The translations under genes and the position numbers were made by a program. Shown here in pieces: positions 23,786 to 33,438 of a stretch of DNA of 37,911 nucleotides. The stretch's first letter is position 1, and the number at the start of each line of letters is the position of its first letter. Below the pieces are notes generated by a model, which saw nothing but the letters and a program-made list of their open reading frames with translations, was not told the DNA's origin and ran no database searches. The DNA lies in NCBI GenBank assembly GCA_002069605.1, contig MWBQ01000028.1, positions 1 through 37,911 on the forward strand. The letters run 5' to 3'. This DNA is from Candidatus Atribacteria bacterium ADurb.Bin276 (GTDB lineage Bacteria > Atribacterota > Atribacteria > Atribacterales > Atribacteraceae).

Positions 23786-24793
23786 TTGTCTATAAATGCC
23801 AAACACAAACAAATTGAATATCGTCTTGATTGTTTTGAAATTTCTGATATAAAGAAACTTTTCGGGTATTTAGATAAAAATCTTCGATTAATCGAAGAGA
23901 TATTTCAAGTTAATATCGATTTAACACCAGAGTCCCTTATAGTTGGGGAAAAGAATGATGATGCCAGTTTGACACAGGTGAAGACCTTTCTTGATGAGCT
24001 GGCGGCTTTTATGAAAGAAGGACATGATTTGACTAGTGATGATATCCAAAAAATGGCAGCTACCATTAAGGAAGGTAGAGAAATCTGGTGGAAGAAAAAT
24101 TATAGCCAGGGAATTATCACCACTGCTTACCATAAAATCATTCATCCCCGAACCGCTGGGCAGGTGAACTATGTCCGTGCGGTGAAAGAAAATGAACTCA
24201 TTTTTTGTATTGGACCAGCGGGAACTGGTAAAACCTATTTAGCCATGGCGATGGCCTGCGCTGCTCTTCAAAAAAAAGAGGTTAGCCGGATTGTTTTAGT
24301 GAGGCCGGCGGTCGAAGCCGGTGAAAGCCTGGGATACCTTCCTGGTGACCTCCGAGAAAAAATTGAACCCTATCTTCGTCCGCTTTATGATGCTTTATAT
24401 GAAATGCTTTCTCCCGAACGTTTTCAAAAATATATTGAAAAAGACATTATAGAAGTGGCTCCATTAGCCTATATGAGAGGGAGAACTTTAAATGATTCTT
24501 TTATTGTTCTTGATGAAGCTCAAAACACTACACCGGAACAAATGAAAATGTTTTTAACTCGTATGGGTTTCGGCTCAAAAGTGGTAGTTACCGGGGATAT
24601 AACTCAAGTTGACCTCCCATCTGGAAAAAATTCCGGTCTCATGGTAATACAGAAAATACTTGCCGATGTTTCTGGTGTCGAGTTTATCTATTTAACCGAG
24701 AAGGATGTGGTACGACATCAACTCGTCCAGAAGATCATCCAAGCCTATGAAAAATTCGAAAAGAACCTTCCAACTCAAGAAAAAAGTACTTGA
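23786..24793 (+). CDS. phoH: PhoH-family ATPase
   Basis: A 335-residue P-loop ATPase of the PhoH/PhoL group. An N-terminal KH-like region is followed by the ATPase with Walker A GPAGTGKTYLAMAMA near residue 145 and Walker B FIVLDEAQNTTPEQMKMFLTR near residue 240. The family is linked to RNA metabolism and sits next to ybeY in many genomes, as here. The start is TTG 23786, with the GAGGG of the preceding gene's end as a distant ribosome binding site. No better start is seen. Confidence 0.93.
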   Translation: MSINAKHKQIEYRLDCFEISDIKKLFGYLDKNLRLIEEIFQVNIDLTPESLIVGEKNDDASLTQVKTFLDELAAFMKEGHDLTSDDIQKMAATIKEGREIWWKKNYSQGIITTAYHKIIHPRTAGQVNYVRAVKENELIFCIGPAGTGKTYLAMAMACAALQKKEVSRIVLVRPAVEAGESLGYLPGDLREKIEPYLRPLYDALYEMLSPERFQKYIEKDIIEVAPLAYMRGRTLNDSFIVLDEAQNTTPEQMKMFLTRMGFGSKVVVTGDITQVDLPSGKNSGLMVIQKILADVSGVEFIYLTEKDVVRHQLVQKIIQAYEKFEKNLPTQEKST

Positions 24794-26864
24794 TTTTTTT
24801 ACTTCTATTTTTATTCGTCTCCGAGCCATTCTTACTTTTCAATTTTGGAATTACCCCCTGTATGGACTGGGCCTCTTTTTCGTCCTTTGGGTTTCCTATT
24901 CAATGGGAGGCGTAGTGCTCAGTGAAGGCCAGATTGCTCCGAGAGATATCTTTGTTAGAAAAACCATTGAAATTGTTGACGTTAAAGCGACAGAGGAACG
25001 AAAAAACGCTTTGCTGGCTGAGTTAGTGCCGATTTTTCGAATTGATGAAAGCTTTACCCAAGAGCTTAAAAAAGAATATACCACCTTTTTTCAAGAATTA
25101 GAAGCCATTCGCAATACTGTTACTACTCCATCAATTTCCTTTGAAAGGAAAGAGGAATTTTTTCGCGAATGGAAAATTACTCCAGGAGTTTTCGAGTGGT
25201 TTATTGAAACAAATCCAGAAAAGTATGAAAGGATAAAAGAGGTATTTTTCTTAAACATGGAGAAAAACCTCGGTCAACCCATACGTGAAGGAGATGTTGA
25301 ACAAAAAATTTTAGAGAGTTATTCAGCATATGAAAGAATGAATTTAGAGGTTGACGAAATTCGCGTCTTGAATTTGCTAACCTCCCGCTTTTTAAAGCCA
25401 AATGCCAGAATAGATATAACTGAAACCGAGAAACAGCGGGAACTAGTTATAAAAAATATCGAACCGGTTAAACGATATATTCAAAAAGGTCAAATTTTAG
25501 TCAAAAAAGGAACCATTGTTACTCATACCGACTTAGAAAGTCTTCGTGCTTTAGGATTAGTCGGTGAACAATATGAATCTTACTTATTAGTTGCCCTGGG
25601 AATTCTAATTGTTTTTACTTTAGTGTTTGAATATTCTTTTATTAAAAAATTTATTGCGGAAATCATCCAGAGGAACTCTCTTCTTTTAATTCGAATCCTT
25701 ACTGCAATTGGGGTTATTGCTCTAAATGCTTTATCTCTTCGCTTTTCTTGGTATTTGATTTTATTAGCGGCAGTCCCATTTATTCTCTATACTTTGATGG
25801 GAAGAAATTTGGCTTTATGTGAATCACTCATTTTGTTTCCTCTTTTAATGTGGGGGGAAAGGGCTGATTTTATGCGGAGCTTTTATATCTTTATGAATCT
25901 TTTTTTGCCGCTGTTTTTGTTGGACAAAACTATTAAACGCCGCGATCTGGTAAAAACCGGTTTTTGGATAGCCCTGGCAAACATACTGATGGTGATAATA
26001 TTTGGTTTGCAGGAGGGAAATGCTCCTTTAGAATTCCTCGTCAATTCGGTTTATGGATTTGGAGGAGCTATCATTGCTTCAATCGCAGCCTTGGGTGGGA
26101 TATCCTTGTTTGAGACCACCTTTCATGTCGCTACGGATTTTCGCCTTTTGGAATTGGTCAACCCCACCCATCCATTACTTAAACGCTTGATGATGGAGGC
26201 TCCTGGAACTTATAGCCACAGTCTTATGATGGCCAATCTTGCTGAAGCTGCTGCCGATGCTATCGGAGCAAATCCACTATTGGCTCGAGCCGGTGCCTAT
26301 TACCATGATATTGGTAAAATCAAGCGACCCTATTTTTTCATCGAAAATCAAATGAGTGAAAATATCCATAATCGCCTTTCTCCCCATCTAAGTACGCTGG
26401 TGATTCAAAACCATCTCAAAGATGGATTGGAAATAGCTCGGAAATACCATTTACCAGTTGAAATTCAAAACATTATTCAAAGCCACCACGGAAATACCGT
26501 AATGCGGTATTTTTATGATAAAGCAATCAAACAAAAGAAAGATGATGTAACTGATACCGAGTTTCGTTATCCAGGACCTCTTCCCAAAACCCAGGAAGAA
26601 GTTCTCATTTTTTTAGCCGATAGCGTTGAAGCTGCTATCCGGAGTGCAAATAATCTCAATTCTAGTCGGTTGGAAGCAATAGTAAATGGAATAGTTCAAA
26701 ATTATCTCAAAGATGGGCAACTGGATGATTCACCGCTTACCATGCGGGATATTCATAAAATTTCTGATGCCTTTGTTATGATATTAAGTGGGATGTTCCA
26801 TGCCAGAGTTCCTTATCCGGAAAATACGGTGAATGGTGAGGACAAGGGCAGTAAGGGAGATTAA
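24747..26864 (+). CDS. pgpH: 7TM-HD family phosphohydrolase (PgpH type)
   Basis: About 705 residues. An N-terminal transmembrane anchor (WNYPLYGLGLFFVLW) leads to an extracytoplasmic 7TMR-HDED domain (about 60-280), seven transmembrane helices (about 280-465) and a cytoplasmic HD domain with GTYSHSLMMANL and GAYYHDIGKIKRP. PgpH enzymes hydrolyse cyclic di-AMP, so control of this second messenger is the likely role. The start is uncertain: ATG 24747 lies inside phoH with a 47-base overlap and a weak ribosome binding site, and no other plausible in-frame start occurs before 24903. Confidence 0.92.
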   Translation: MKNSKRTFQLKKKVLDFFTSIFIRLRAILTFQFWNYPLYGLGLFFVLWVSYSMGGVVLSEGQIAPRDIFVRKTIEIVDVKATEERKNALLAELVPIFRIDESFTQELKKEYTTFFQELEAIRNTVTTPSISFERKEEFFREWKITPGVFEWFIETNPEKYERIKEVFFLNMEKNLGQPIREGDVEQKILESYSAYERMNLEVDEIRVLNLLTSRFLKPNARIDITETEKQRELVIKNIEPVKRYIQKGQILVKKGTIVTHTDLESLRALGLVGEQYESYLLVALGILIVFTLVFEYSFIKKFIAEIIQRNSLLLIRILTAIGVIALNALSLRFSWYLILLAAVPFILYTLMGRNLALCESLILFPLLMWGERADFMRSFYIFMNLFLPLFLLDKTIKRRDLVKTGFWIALANILMVIIFGLQEGNAPLEFLVNSVYGFGGAIIASIAALGGISLFETTFHVATDFRLLELVNPTHPLLKRLMMEAPGTYSHSLMMANLAEAAADAIGANPLLARAGAYYHDIGKIKRPYFFIENQMSENIHNRLSPHLSTLVIQNHLKDGLEIARKYHLPVEIQNIIQSHHGNTVMRYFYDKAIKQKKDDVTDTEFRYPGPLPKTQEEVLIFLADSVEAAIRSANNLNSSRLEAIVNGIVQNYLKDGQLDDSPLTMRDIHKISDAFVMILSGMFHARVPYPENTVNGEDKGSKGD

Positions 26865-26938
26865 TTTCTATTCTAGAAATGCAGTTACTTGTTAAAGGCT
26901 AAGAATTTAGAATAACTGACCTGGATATCAATTGGGAC

Positions 26939-26980
26939 TTTCACCCGCATCCTCAACTTCTCCCATCAAGTGAGAAGGAA
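26939..26980 (+). repeat. Dispersed repeat family A, third copy
   Basis: TTTCACCCGCATCCTCAAC then TCTCCCATCAAGTGAGAAGG, matching 208-249 directly. It lies in the only sizeable gap (26865-27029) within the housekeeping cluster, between pgpH and the ybeY fusion. Confidence 0.6.
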
Positions 26981-27029
26981 GTAGAATGAGTAAAGGCAAT
27001 CATACCTATCGATAAATTAAAAGGAGTCG

Positions 27030-27860
27030 ATGATGGCTACTGTTATCGTGAACCGTTCATCAAAAGAAGCTACTCTCTCTCGTGCAGTAATAAAAAAAAT
27101 CGTCGATTATGTTTGTGAATTGGAGAATCGTGAGATTCTTGGAAAGTTGAGCATCGCCTTTGTAAGTCTTGATGAGATAAGGGCTTTGAAAAAAGAATTT
27201 TTTCATCAGAATATCGATACCGATGTCATATCTTTTTTTTATGGAACGGAAGAACCGGACGAAGTATGGGGAGAAATCATTATTTGTCCGGAAAAAGCAA
27301 GAGAATATGCTAACACCTATGGGACTAAATATGAAAATGAACAAAAGTTACTTCTCATTCATGGTCTTTTACATATATTGGGTTACGATGACATTGACGC
27401 GAAAAAAAAACATATCATGGAAACTAGACAAAACTATATTCTTGAGCAATTTCTTACTGCAGAAAAACGCGATCTATTAGTAATATCAGCCCAAAAAGCA
27501 CAACATTATGCCTATGCCCCTTATTCGCTCTTCCCGGTAGGTGCAGCCTTGGAAACCTGTGATGGTAAAGTGATTCAAGGGGGAAACATTGAAAACGCTT
27601 CTCTGGGGTTGTCGGTATGTGCCGAAAGAGTTGCTCTTTTTAAAGCAGTTTCTATGGGATTTGCTACCTTCACTCGACTGGCAGTAATATCTTCCGATCA
27701 AGATTATTGTCTTCCTTGTGGTGCCTGTCGGCAAGTTTTGCATGAGTTTGCGCCTCATCTTGAAATCTTAGCTGCCCGACAGGAGGGAGATTATCAGGTT
27801 TACATTTTAGATGAACTCCTCCCCAATCCCTTTCAGTTCAATCCCGAAAAAGGGAGATAA
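27030..27860 (+). CDS. ybeY-cdd: Fusion protein: YbeY rRNA maturation factor + cytidine deaminase
   Basis: A 276-residue single frame with two domains. Residues 1-145 are YbeY-like (FHQNIDTDVISFFY, EIIICPEKA). In place of the usual HGxLHLxGYDH metal motif it reads HGLLHILGYDD, with His111, His115 and Asp121, so the third ligand is changed from His to Asp. Residues 150-270 are a cytidine deaminase with zinc ligands Cys197, Cys230 and Cys233 and the catalytic glutamate Glu199 (CAER, PCGAC), which turns cytidine into uridine. In Firmicutes, ybeY, dgkA and cdd are separate neighbours upstream of era. Here dgkA is missing and the other two are joined. The second codon, ATG 27033, has better spacing to AGGAG and may be the true start. 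Confidence 0.9.
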   Translation: MMATVIVNRSSKEATLSRAVIKKIVDYVCELENREILGKLSIAFVSLDEIRALKKEFFHQNIDTDVISFFYGTEEPDEVWGEIIICPEKAREYANTYGTKYENEQKLLLIHGLLHILGYDDIDAKKKHIMETRQNYILEQFLTAEKRDLLVISAQKAQHYAYAPYSLFPVGAALETCDGKVIQGGNIENASLGLSVCAERVALFKAVSMGFATFTRLAVISSDQDYCLPCGACRQVLHEFAPHLEILAARQEGDYQVYILDELLPNPFQFNPEKGR

Positions 27861-27863
27861 GCC

Positions 27864-28760
27864 ATGGAAGATCGGGCTAGCTTTCGTTCAGGTTTTGTAA
27901 CCATTTGGGGGAGACCAAATGTTGGGAAATCTACTCTCCTCAATAGCATTTTAAAATATAAAATTACCATTGTCAGTGATAAACCTCAAACCACACGAAA
28001 AAATATAAAAGGAATTTTAAATCACCCCGATTGTCAAATCGTTTTTATCGATACCCCTGGGCTTCATGTTCCGGTTGACCCCCTTGGCGAATTCCTTTCC
28101 AATCAATGGAAAAGTTCGCTTTTCGATGCCGATTGTTTGCTCTATTTAACCAACCCTGGTGTTTCGGTTGATACTGACGAAATCTATCTAAAAGAGATCC
28201 GAAATTTTCCCCATCCGGTCCTATTAATCGTGAATAAAATTGATTTATTTAAAAAGGGAACAATTCAAAAAACCATTCATGAATTTTCTCAACATTTTTC
28301 TTTTCACGATATTCTTGAGGTTTCAGCTTTAACAGGTGTCGGACTGGAACAATTAATCCAGAAAATCCGCGACCTTCTTCCCATCAGTCCACCCTATTTT
28401 GATGAGGAACAAATATCTGACGTCTATGAAAGAGATATTGTTGGGGAAATGATTCGTGAAAAAGTTTGGCATCATATTCATCAAGAAGTTCCTTATGGGG
28501 TGGAAGTACGGGTTGAAGAATTTAAAGAGAAGGAGAATTTGGTATCTATACGGGCTATAATTTATGTTGAAAAGGATTCCCATCGTAAAATTATAATCGG
28601 AGGGAAGGGAAGCATGATTAAAAGAATTGGTTCAGATGCCAGAAAAGACTTGGAGGAATTTTTTGGGGTAAAAGTGTTTTTAGATCTATGGGTTAAAACT
28701 CAGCTGAATTGGAGAAAAAAACCCGCTGTCTTAAGAAGATGGGGTTATACAATCCGATGA
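27864..28760 (+). CDS. era: GTPase Era
   Basis: A 298-residue GTPase that helps 16S rRNA maturation and 30S assembly. G1 GRPNVGKST (about 16-24), G2 region TTRKN, G3 DTPG and G4 NKID are followed by a C-terminal KH domain with IIIGGKGSMIKRIGSDARKDLE. The start is ATG 27864 behind GGGAG, four bases after the ybeY-cdd stop. The stop overlaps recO (ATGA). Confidence 0.96.
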   Translation: MEDRASFRSGFVTIWGRPNVGKSTLLNSILKYKITIVSDKPQTTRKNIKGILNHPDCQIVFIDTPGLHVPVDPLGEFLSNQWKSSLFDADCLLYLTNPGVSVDTDEIYLKEIRNFPHPVLLIVNKIDLFKKGTIQKTIHEFSQHFSFHDILEVSALTGVGLEQLIQKIRDLLPISPPYFDEEQISDVYERDIVGEMIREKVWHHIHQEVPYGVEVRVEEFKEKENLVSIRAIIYVEKDSHRKIIIGGKGSMIKRIGSDARKDLEEFFGVKVFLDLWVKTQLNWRKKPAVLRRWGYTIR

Positions 28761-29524
28761 TGAAAACTGGTCGTTACTGGAAAGATCAGGGAATTGTTTT
28801 AAAAAGTATAAATTTTGGTGAATTAGATAGAATTGTCACCCTCTTTACTCGAAAAAAGGGGAAGATTAACGTTATTGCCAAAGGAGCTAGGAAGGTTGGA
28901 AACCGATTTGGTCCGGCTCTTGATTGCCCGGCAATTTCGAATTTTATGTTTTATAATGGTCGAGGAATGCCGGTTCTTTCTCAAGCGGAAATTGTGGATT
29001 GTCATCGAGAAATCGGCAAGAAAACCAATCAGTGGGTTTTTGCCAATTATCTTTTATTTGCAATTGATCGTTGTTATGAACCGGAAGAGTCCGATGAAAG
29101 GATTTTTGAAACCGTTCTCTTTTATCTTGATTTATCTACGAAGTGTGAGAACTTTTATATTTTAGCCTTAAAATTTCGTATCGACTTAATTCGTTTTTTG
29201 GGTTTTTTGCCTCGGATACGATCTTGTGCGGTTTGTGGGAAACCTTTTAAAAAAATTCCTCAAGGATGGAGTGTTGCATCAGGTGGAATGATTTGTGAAA
29301 AATGTTTCTCTTCGATAGCCGATATTCATTATTTACCTCCGAATATGATGACTCTCTTGGCGAAGTTAATGACTTTTTCCTGTGCCTCGTGTTTATCGAT
29401 TCAACTGAGAGAAAACCAGTTTGCCTATCTTGATCGATTCGTATCTGAGTATCTCACTTATCATGTTGGAAAAAAAATTACCGAATGGAAAATATTTCTC
29501 GAGCGTTTTCAAGAAGCAAGTTGA
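28757..29524 (+). CDS. recO: DNA repair protein RecO
   Basis: About 255 residues. An N-terminal OB-fold ([37 protein letters not shown]) precedes a helical domain with a zinc-type motif, CAVCGKPF and CEKCF, near residues 155-195. RecO loads RecA onto SSB-coated single-stranded DNA together with RecF/RecR. I place the start at ATG 28757, overlapping the era stop as ATGA. Earlier in-frame starts lie within era without a ribosome binding site. The stop codon overlaps the -35 box of the glyQ promoter. Confidence 0.93.
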   Translation: MMKTGRYWKDQGIVLKSINFGELDRIVTLFTRKKGKINVIAKGARKVGNRFGPALDCPAISNFMFYNGRGMPVLSQAEIVDCHREIGKKTNQWVFANYLLFAIDRCYEPEESDERIFETVLFYLDLSTKCENFYILALKFRIDLIRFLGFLPRIRSCAVCGKPFKKIPQGWSVASGGMICEKCFSSIADIHYLPPNMMTLLAKLMTFSCASCLSIQLRENQFAYLDRFVSEYLTYHVGKKITEWKIFLERFQEAS

Positions 29525-29549
29525 CACCCATAAAGGCAACTGATATATT
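29521..29549 (+). promoter_or_regulatory. Internal promoter for glyQS
   Basis: Perfect TTGACA at 29521-29526, overlapping the recO stop codon, a 17-bp spacer and TATATT at 29544-29549. Transcription would start near 29557, downstream of the only ordinary start codons in the glyQ frame. Confidence 0.8.
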
Positions 29550-29586
29550 AATACCTTGGTGTGTTTTTTGGGTAGGTGATGATACC

Positions 29587-30462
29587 ATATACTTTCAAGA
29601 TATAATTTTAACCCTCAGTCAATTTTGGAAAAAAAACGGCTGCATCATACAACAACCATATGATATTGAAGTTGGTGCTGGAACCATGAACCCGGCAACC
29701 TTTCTCAGGGTGATTGGACCAGAACCCTGGGGTGTTGCCTATTGCGAGCCTTCACGACGGCCAGCCGATGGACGTTATGGAGAAAATCCTAACCGTCTAT
29801 ACCAGCACTATCAATATCAAGTAATTATCAAGCCATCACCATCCGATATCCAGGATATTTATCTCAACAGTTTATATGAGTTAGGCATTAATCCTGCTGA
29901 ACACGATATCCGCTTTGTTGAGGATAACTGGGAATCTCCCACTCTGGGAGCCTGGGGCTTAGGGTGGGAAGTGTGGTTGGATGGTATGGAAATCACCCAG
30001 TTTACCTACTTTCAGCAAGCTGGAGGTTTGGACCTAAAACCGATATCAGTGGAAATAACCTATGGTTTAGAACGAATCACCATGTATTTACAAGAGAAAG
30101 AGAATGTTTTTGATATTCAGTGGAACGAAATCCTCACTTATGGTGATGTTCGCTGGCAGGAAGAAAGAGAGCACTCGATTTATAGCTTTGAGCATAATGG
30201 AACTGATATTCTTTTTAAACTTTTTGAGTCTTATGAAAAGGAAGCTCAGCGGCTCTTAGAAAGAGAAATGGTTATGCCCGCTTATGATTATATATTGAAA
30301 TGTTCTCATACTTTTAATCTTCTTGACTCTCGGGGTGGAATCAGTGTCCTGGAAAGAAGTCAGTATATGGGGAGAATTCGACAATTAGCCAACCAGTGCG
30401 CCCGCCTTTATTATCAACAAAGAGAAAAAATGGGTTTTCCCTGGTTAAAAAAGTCAAATTAG
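29587..30462 (+). CDS. glyQ: Glycyl-tRNA synthetase alpha subunit, apparent AUA start
   Basis: A 291-residue catalytic subunit of the bacterial alpha2beta2 glycyl-tRNA synthetase. The conserved core is complete: [68 protein letters not shown] and [18 protein letters not shown]. Family members start just before FQDIILTL. Here that position is ATA 29587, preceded by AGGTGAT (29574-29580). The next ordinary start in frame upstream is TTG 29521, which is part of the promoter's -35 box, and the ATG at 29485 lies within recO. The next in-frame ATG downstream is inside the active site. So either AUA initiates or the assembly has an error here. Confidence 0.9.
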   Translation: MYFQDIILTLSQFWKKNGCIIQQPYDIEVGAGTMNPATFLRVIGPEPWGVAYCEPSRRPADGRYGENPNRLYQHYQYQVIIKPSPSDIQDIYLNSLYELGINPAEHDIRFVEDNWESPTLGAWGLGWEVWLDGMEITQFTYFQQAGGLDLKPISVEITYGLERITMYLQEKENVFDIQWNEILTYGDVRWQEEREHSIYSFEHNGTDILFKLFESYEKEAQRLLEREMVMPAYDYILKCSHTFNLLDSRGGISVLERSQYMGRIRQLANQCARLYYQQREKMGFPWLKKSN

Positions 30463-30475
30463 GTTAAGGTAAATC

Positions 30476-32581
30476 ATGACTGATAAAAGAGATTTCCTTT
30501 TAGAAGTTGGAGTTGAAGAACTGCCTTCGAGTCTGATACCTTCGATATTTGAAGAAACCAAAAGTAGGTTTATCGAAAAATTGAAGGAATCACGGCTCCA
30601 TTATGAGGATTTATATTTAGTCGGTACACCCCGACGAGTTGCCCTTATCATCAAGGGATTACAAGAACACCAAGAACCTTTGATTATGAAAGTAAAAGGA
30701 CCAGCGGCCAAGGTTGGTTTTTCTCCGGATGGAAAAGCTCTTCAACCAGCACTGGCATTTGCGCGGGCTCAAGGGATCGACCCTCAAGACCTTTTTATAA
30801 AAGAAACCGAAAGAGGGAAATATGTTTTTGGGAAAAAAGTGAGAGTTGGACAACCAACCAAAGAAGTATTGATCCAAATCTGTCCTATCATTTTACGTTC
30901 TTTAAACTTTCCTCGTTCCATGCTTTGGGGAGAGGGAAATTATCGTTTTGTTCGTCCCATCCGATGGTTGGTAGCACTTTTTGGAGAAGATGAAATTCCG
31001 TTTTCGGTAGCTGGTGTTTCTGCTTCTCGTTTCACTCACGGACATCGATTTTTATCAAAAAACTCTCAGGTTTTACACAAATCAACAGATTATATTCCAG
31101 TTTTGGGAAGCCTCAAGGTTATAGTGGATCCGGCCCAAAGAAGAACAATGATTGAAGAAGCGTTAGATAGAGAAGCCAAAAAGATTGGCGGTCATTGGTT
31201 GAAAGATGAGGGCCTTATTAATGAAGTTACTTTTTTAGTAGAATATCCCGATGCAGCTTTGGGAAATTTTAACGAAAAATATTTAAAACTTCCCGCTTGC
31301 GTTCTCACTACGGTGATGAAACATCACCAAAAATATTTTGCCTGTGTTGATGATGAGGGGAAATTGCTTTCTCGTTTTTTGGTGGTTTTGAATCGACCGG
31401 CTTTTGGGTGTCAGAAAATTATTCATGGGAATGAAAGAGTGTTGAAAGCTCGACTTGAAGATGCTTTGTTCTTTTTTACCGAAGACCAGAAAAAAAATTT
31501 AGAGCAAAGAACCAAATTCTTAAGAGGAATAGTTTTTCAAGAAGGATTAGGCACCATGTGGGAAAAAACACTGCGCTTAAAATTCTTAGTTAAACGATTG
31601 GGGGCTTGTTTCCCTGGCAATGAAGACTCTCTCACCCATTTAGACCGGGCTGCTCTTCTAGCCAAAGCCGATTTGACCTGTGAAATGGTTAAAGAATTAC
31701 CGGAATTGCAGGGTCATATGGGAAAGGTTTATGCTCAATTAAACCATGAAAATGACGAAGTTGCCATTGCTATTAAAGAACAATACCTTCCCTCCCCTGG
31801 GCAGGAAGACTATCCGGAAACTTTTACCGGAAGTATTCTTTCCCTTGCTGATAAAATGGATAATATAGTTTCCAGTTTTTCTTTGGGGAGAGTACCCAGC
31901 GGTTCAACTGATCCTTTTGGATTAAGGAGACAAGCGCAGGGTATTTTTAATATTCTGTTAAACCGTCATTGGTATTCAAACTTGCGAGAATGGATTGGTT
32001 GGAACTTAGAAATTTTAAAAGAACAGGGATTTGTAAATCCCGATCCTTCGGTGATAGATGATGTAATTCAGTTTATTGTTGGCCGGTTTCGTTATTATTT
32101 ATTGGAAACTGGAATGAATTATTCCATTATCAATGCAGTATTAAGTGCCTCTTGTAATGATATCTATGATATTTACCTGCGAATACATGTACTTCAAAAA
32201 TTATTTGATAATAAAAGGAAATTTTTTGACGATATAATTACCGGCTTTTGTCGAGCCAACAACATCACCAAAAATTTTCAAGAACTTCCCTTAGTGGATA
32301 CCAATCTCTTTGAAGAAGAAGTTGAACGCCAACTAAATAACACACTGCAAAGCGTAGAAAAAGATTTTTATCCAGCTATCCAACGAGGCGATTATATTTA
32401 TGCCTGTGAATCTTTTTCAACCGTTATTCCGGTGCTCAACCGTTTTTTTGATGATGTGTTGGTTATGACCGAATCAGAATTAGTGCGCAACAATCGATTA
32501 TCATTATTAAAAAAGATTGTTGAACTCTGGCAACCCATTGCCGATCTTTCTCAAATCGTTATTGAGGAGGAATCCAGGTGA
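30476..32581 (+). CDS. glyS: Glycyl-tRNA synthetase beta subunit
   Basis: A 701-residue partner of GlyQ that provides tRNA binding. The N-terminus (FLLEVGVEELPSSLIPSIFEE), the block WGEGNYRFVRPIRWLVALFGE, the HD-like stretch LAKADLTCEMVKELPELQGHMGKVYA and PSGSTDPFGLRRQAQGI are typical. ATG 30476 follows glyQ by 13 bp with AAGG upstream. The stop overlaps the next gene's GTG start. Confidence 0.96.
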   Translation: MTDKRDFLLEVGVEELPSSLIPSIFEETKSRFIEKLKESRLHYEDLYLVGTPRRVALIIKGLQEHQEPLIMKVKGPAAKVGFSPDGKALQPALAFARAQGIDPQDLFIKETERGKYVFGKKVRVGQPTKEVLIQICPIILRSLNFPRSMLWGEGNYRFVRPIRWLVALFGEDEIPFSVAGVSASRFTHGHRFLSKNSQVLHKSTDYIPVLGSLKVIVDPAQRRTMIEEALDREAKKIGGHWLKDEGLINEVTFLVEYPDAALGNFNEKYLKLPACVLTTVMKHHQKYFACVDDEGKLLSRFLVVLNRPAFGCQKIIHGNERVLKARLEDALFFFTEDQKKNLEQRTKFLRGIVFQEGLGTMWEKTLRLKFLVKRLGACFPGNEDSLTHLDRAALLAKADLTCEMVKELPELQGHMGKVYAQLNHENDEVAIAIKEQYLPSPGQEDYPETFTGSILSLADKMDNIVSSFSLGRVPSGSTDPFGLRRQAQGIFNILLNRHWYSNLREWIGWNLEILKEQGFVNPDPSVIDDVIQFIVGRFRYYLLETGMNYSIINAVLSASCNDIYDIYLRIHVLQKLFDNKRKFFDDIITGFCRANNITKNFQELPLVDTNLFEEEVERQLNNTLQSVEKDFYPAIQRGDYIYACESFSTVIPVLNRFFDDVLVMTESELVRNNRLSLLKKIVELWQPIADLSQIVIEEESR

Positions 32582-33438
32582 GCTCCGAATTTTGTGATAT
32601 TAAGACCAGTGATGATTTCAGTATATTTGTTGTTTCTGATGGAACGGGAAAAACTGCTTATTTAGCCGTACAAGCAGCACTTGCCCAATTTGATCTCCCT
32701 CGAGTTAAAATTTTACGGTTTGATCACGTAAAAAATAAAGAAGAAATATTTAGTATACTCGATATAACACGCCCTCAAAAGGATTTGGTGATTTATACTC
32801 TAGTCAACGATGATTTTGTCCAAGCACTAGTTTCTGAATCACTGCATCGTCGAATTTTAGTATTGGATTTGTTGGGCCCGATTGTTAATTCTATCCGGAA
32901 GCTATCGACTCGATCTCCCCGGGGAGAACCGGGTTTGCTTCATGGCTCCAATAGGGAATCAGTGGCAATTACTGAAGCTGTAGAATATGCACTGGCGGAA
33001 AGTACCGGAGTAAGTTTTTCTCGGCTTAATGAGGCACAAGTCATCATTCTTACCGTATGGTTTCCCCATCGTGACGATTGCATTTTGCAATTGGCAAAAA
33101 AGGGAATTAAATGTGGTTATATGATGCTTAACCCTGACCTTCCACTTCCACAGAACATGGAAGATATTTTGGGAAAAGACCCAGGGAAAATTGTCATCGG
33201 CTTTATAATGGAACCAGAACTTTTACAAAAGCTCCGTAATGAGCGCATTATGAACCTGGGTTTAAATTATATGGAATATAAAGCCAATCAAGAAGTTGTT
33301 CGACAAGAGATTAAATTTGCTCAAGACATATATCAAAAGTTAAATTGTCCGGTGATTGATATCACCAGTTTAAATAGTAAAGACATAATCAATCAGATTT
33401 TGCTTAAAATTCAAAAGCAAAGGGAGGAAGCAGAATGA
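32578..33438 (+). CDS. Pyruvate, phosphate dikinase regulatory protein (PDRP)
   Basis: A 286-residue bifunctional kinase/phosphorylase of the DUF299 family (PF03618). It inactivates PPDK by ADP-dependent phosphorylation of the threonine near the catalytic histidine and reverses this with phosphate. A P-loop-like SDGTGKTA is near residue 20. The central and C-terminal parts fit the family pattern (SRLNEAQVIILTVW, IGFIMEPELLQKLRNER). GTG 32578 follows GAGGAGG and overlaps the glyS stop. The stop overlaps ppdK as ATGA, which supports PPDK over PEP synthase as the target. Confidence 0.93.
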   Translation: MSSEFCDIKTSDDFSIFVVSDGTGKTAYLAVQAALAQFDLPRVKILRFDHVKNKEEIFSILDITRPQKDLVIYTLVNDDFVQALVSESLHRRILVLDLLGPIVNSIRKLSTRSPRGEPGLLHGSNRESVAITEAVEYALAESTGVSFSRLNEAQVIILTVWFPHRDDCILQLAKKGIKCGYMMLNPDLPLPQNMEDILGKDPGKIVIGFIMEPELLQKLRNERIMNLGLNYMEYKANQEVVRQEIKFAQDIYQKLNCPVIDITSLNSKDIINQILLKIQKQREEAE

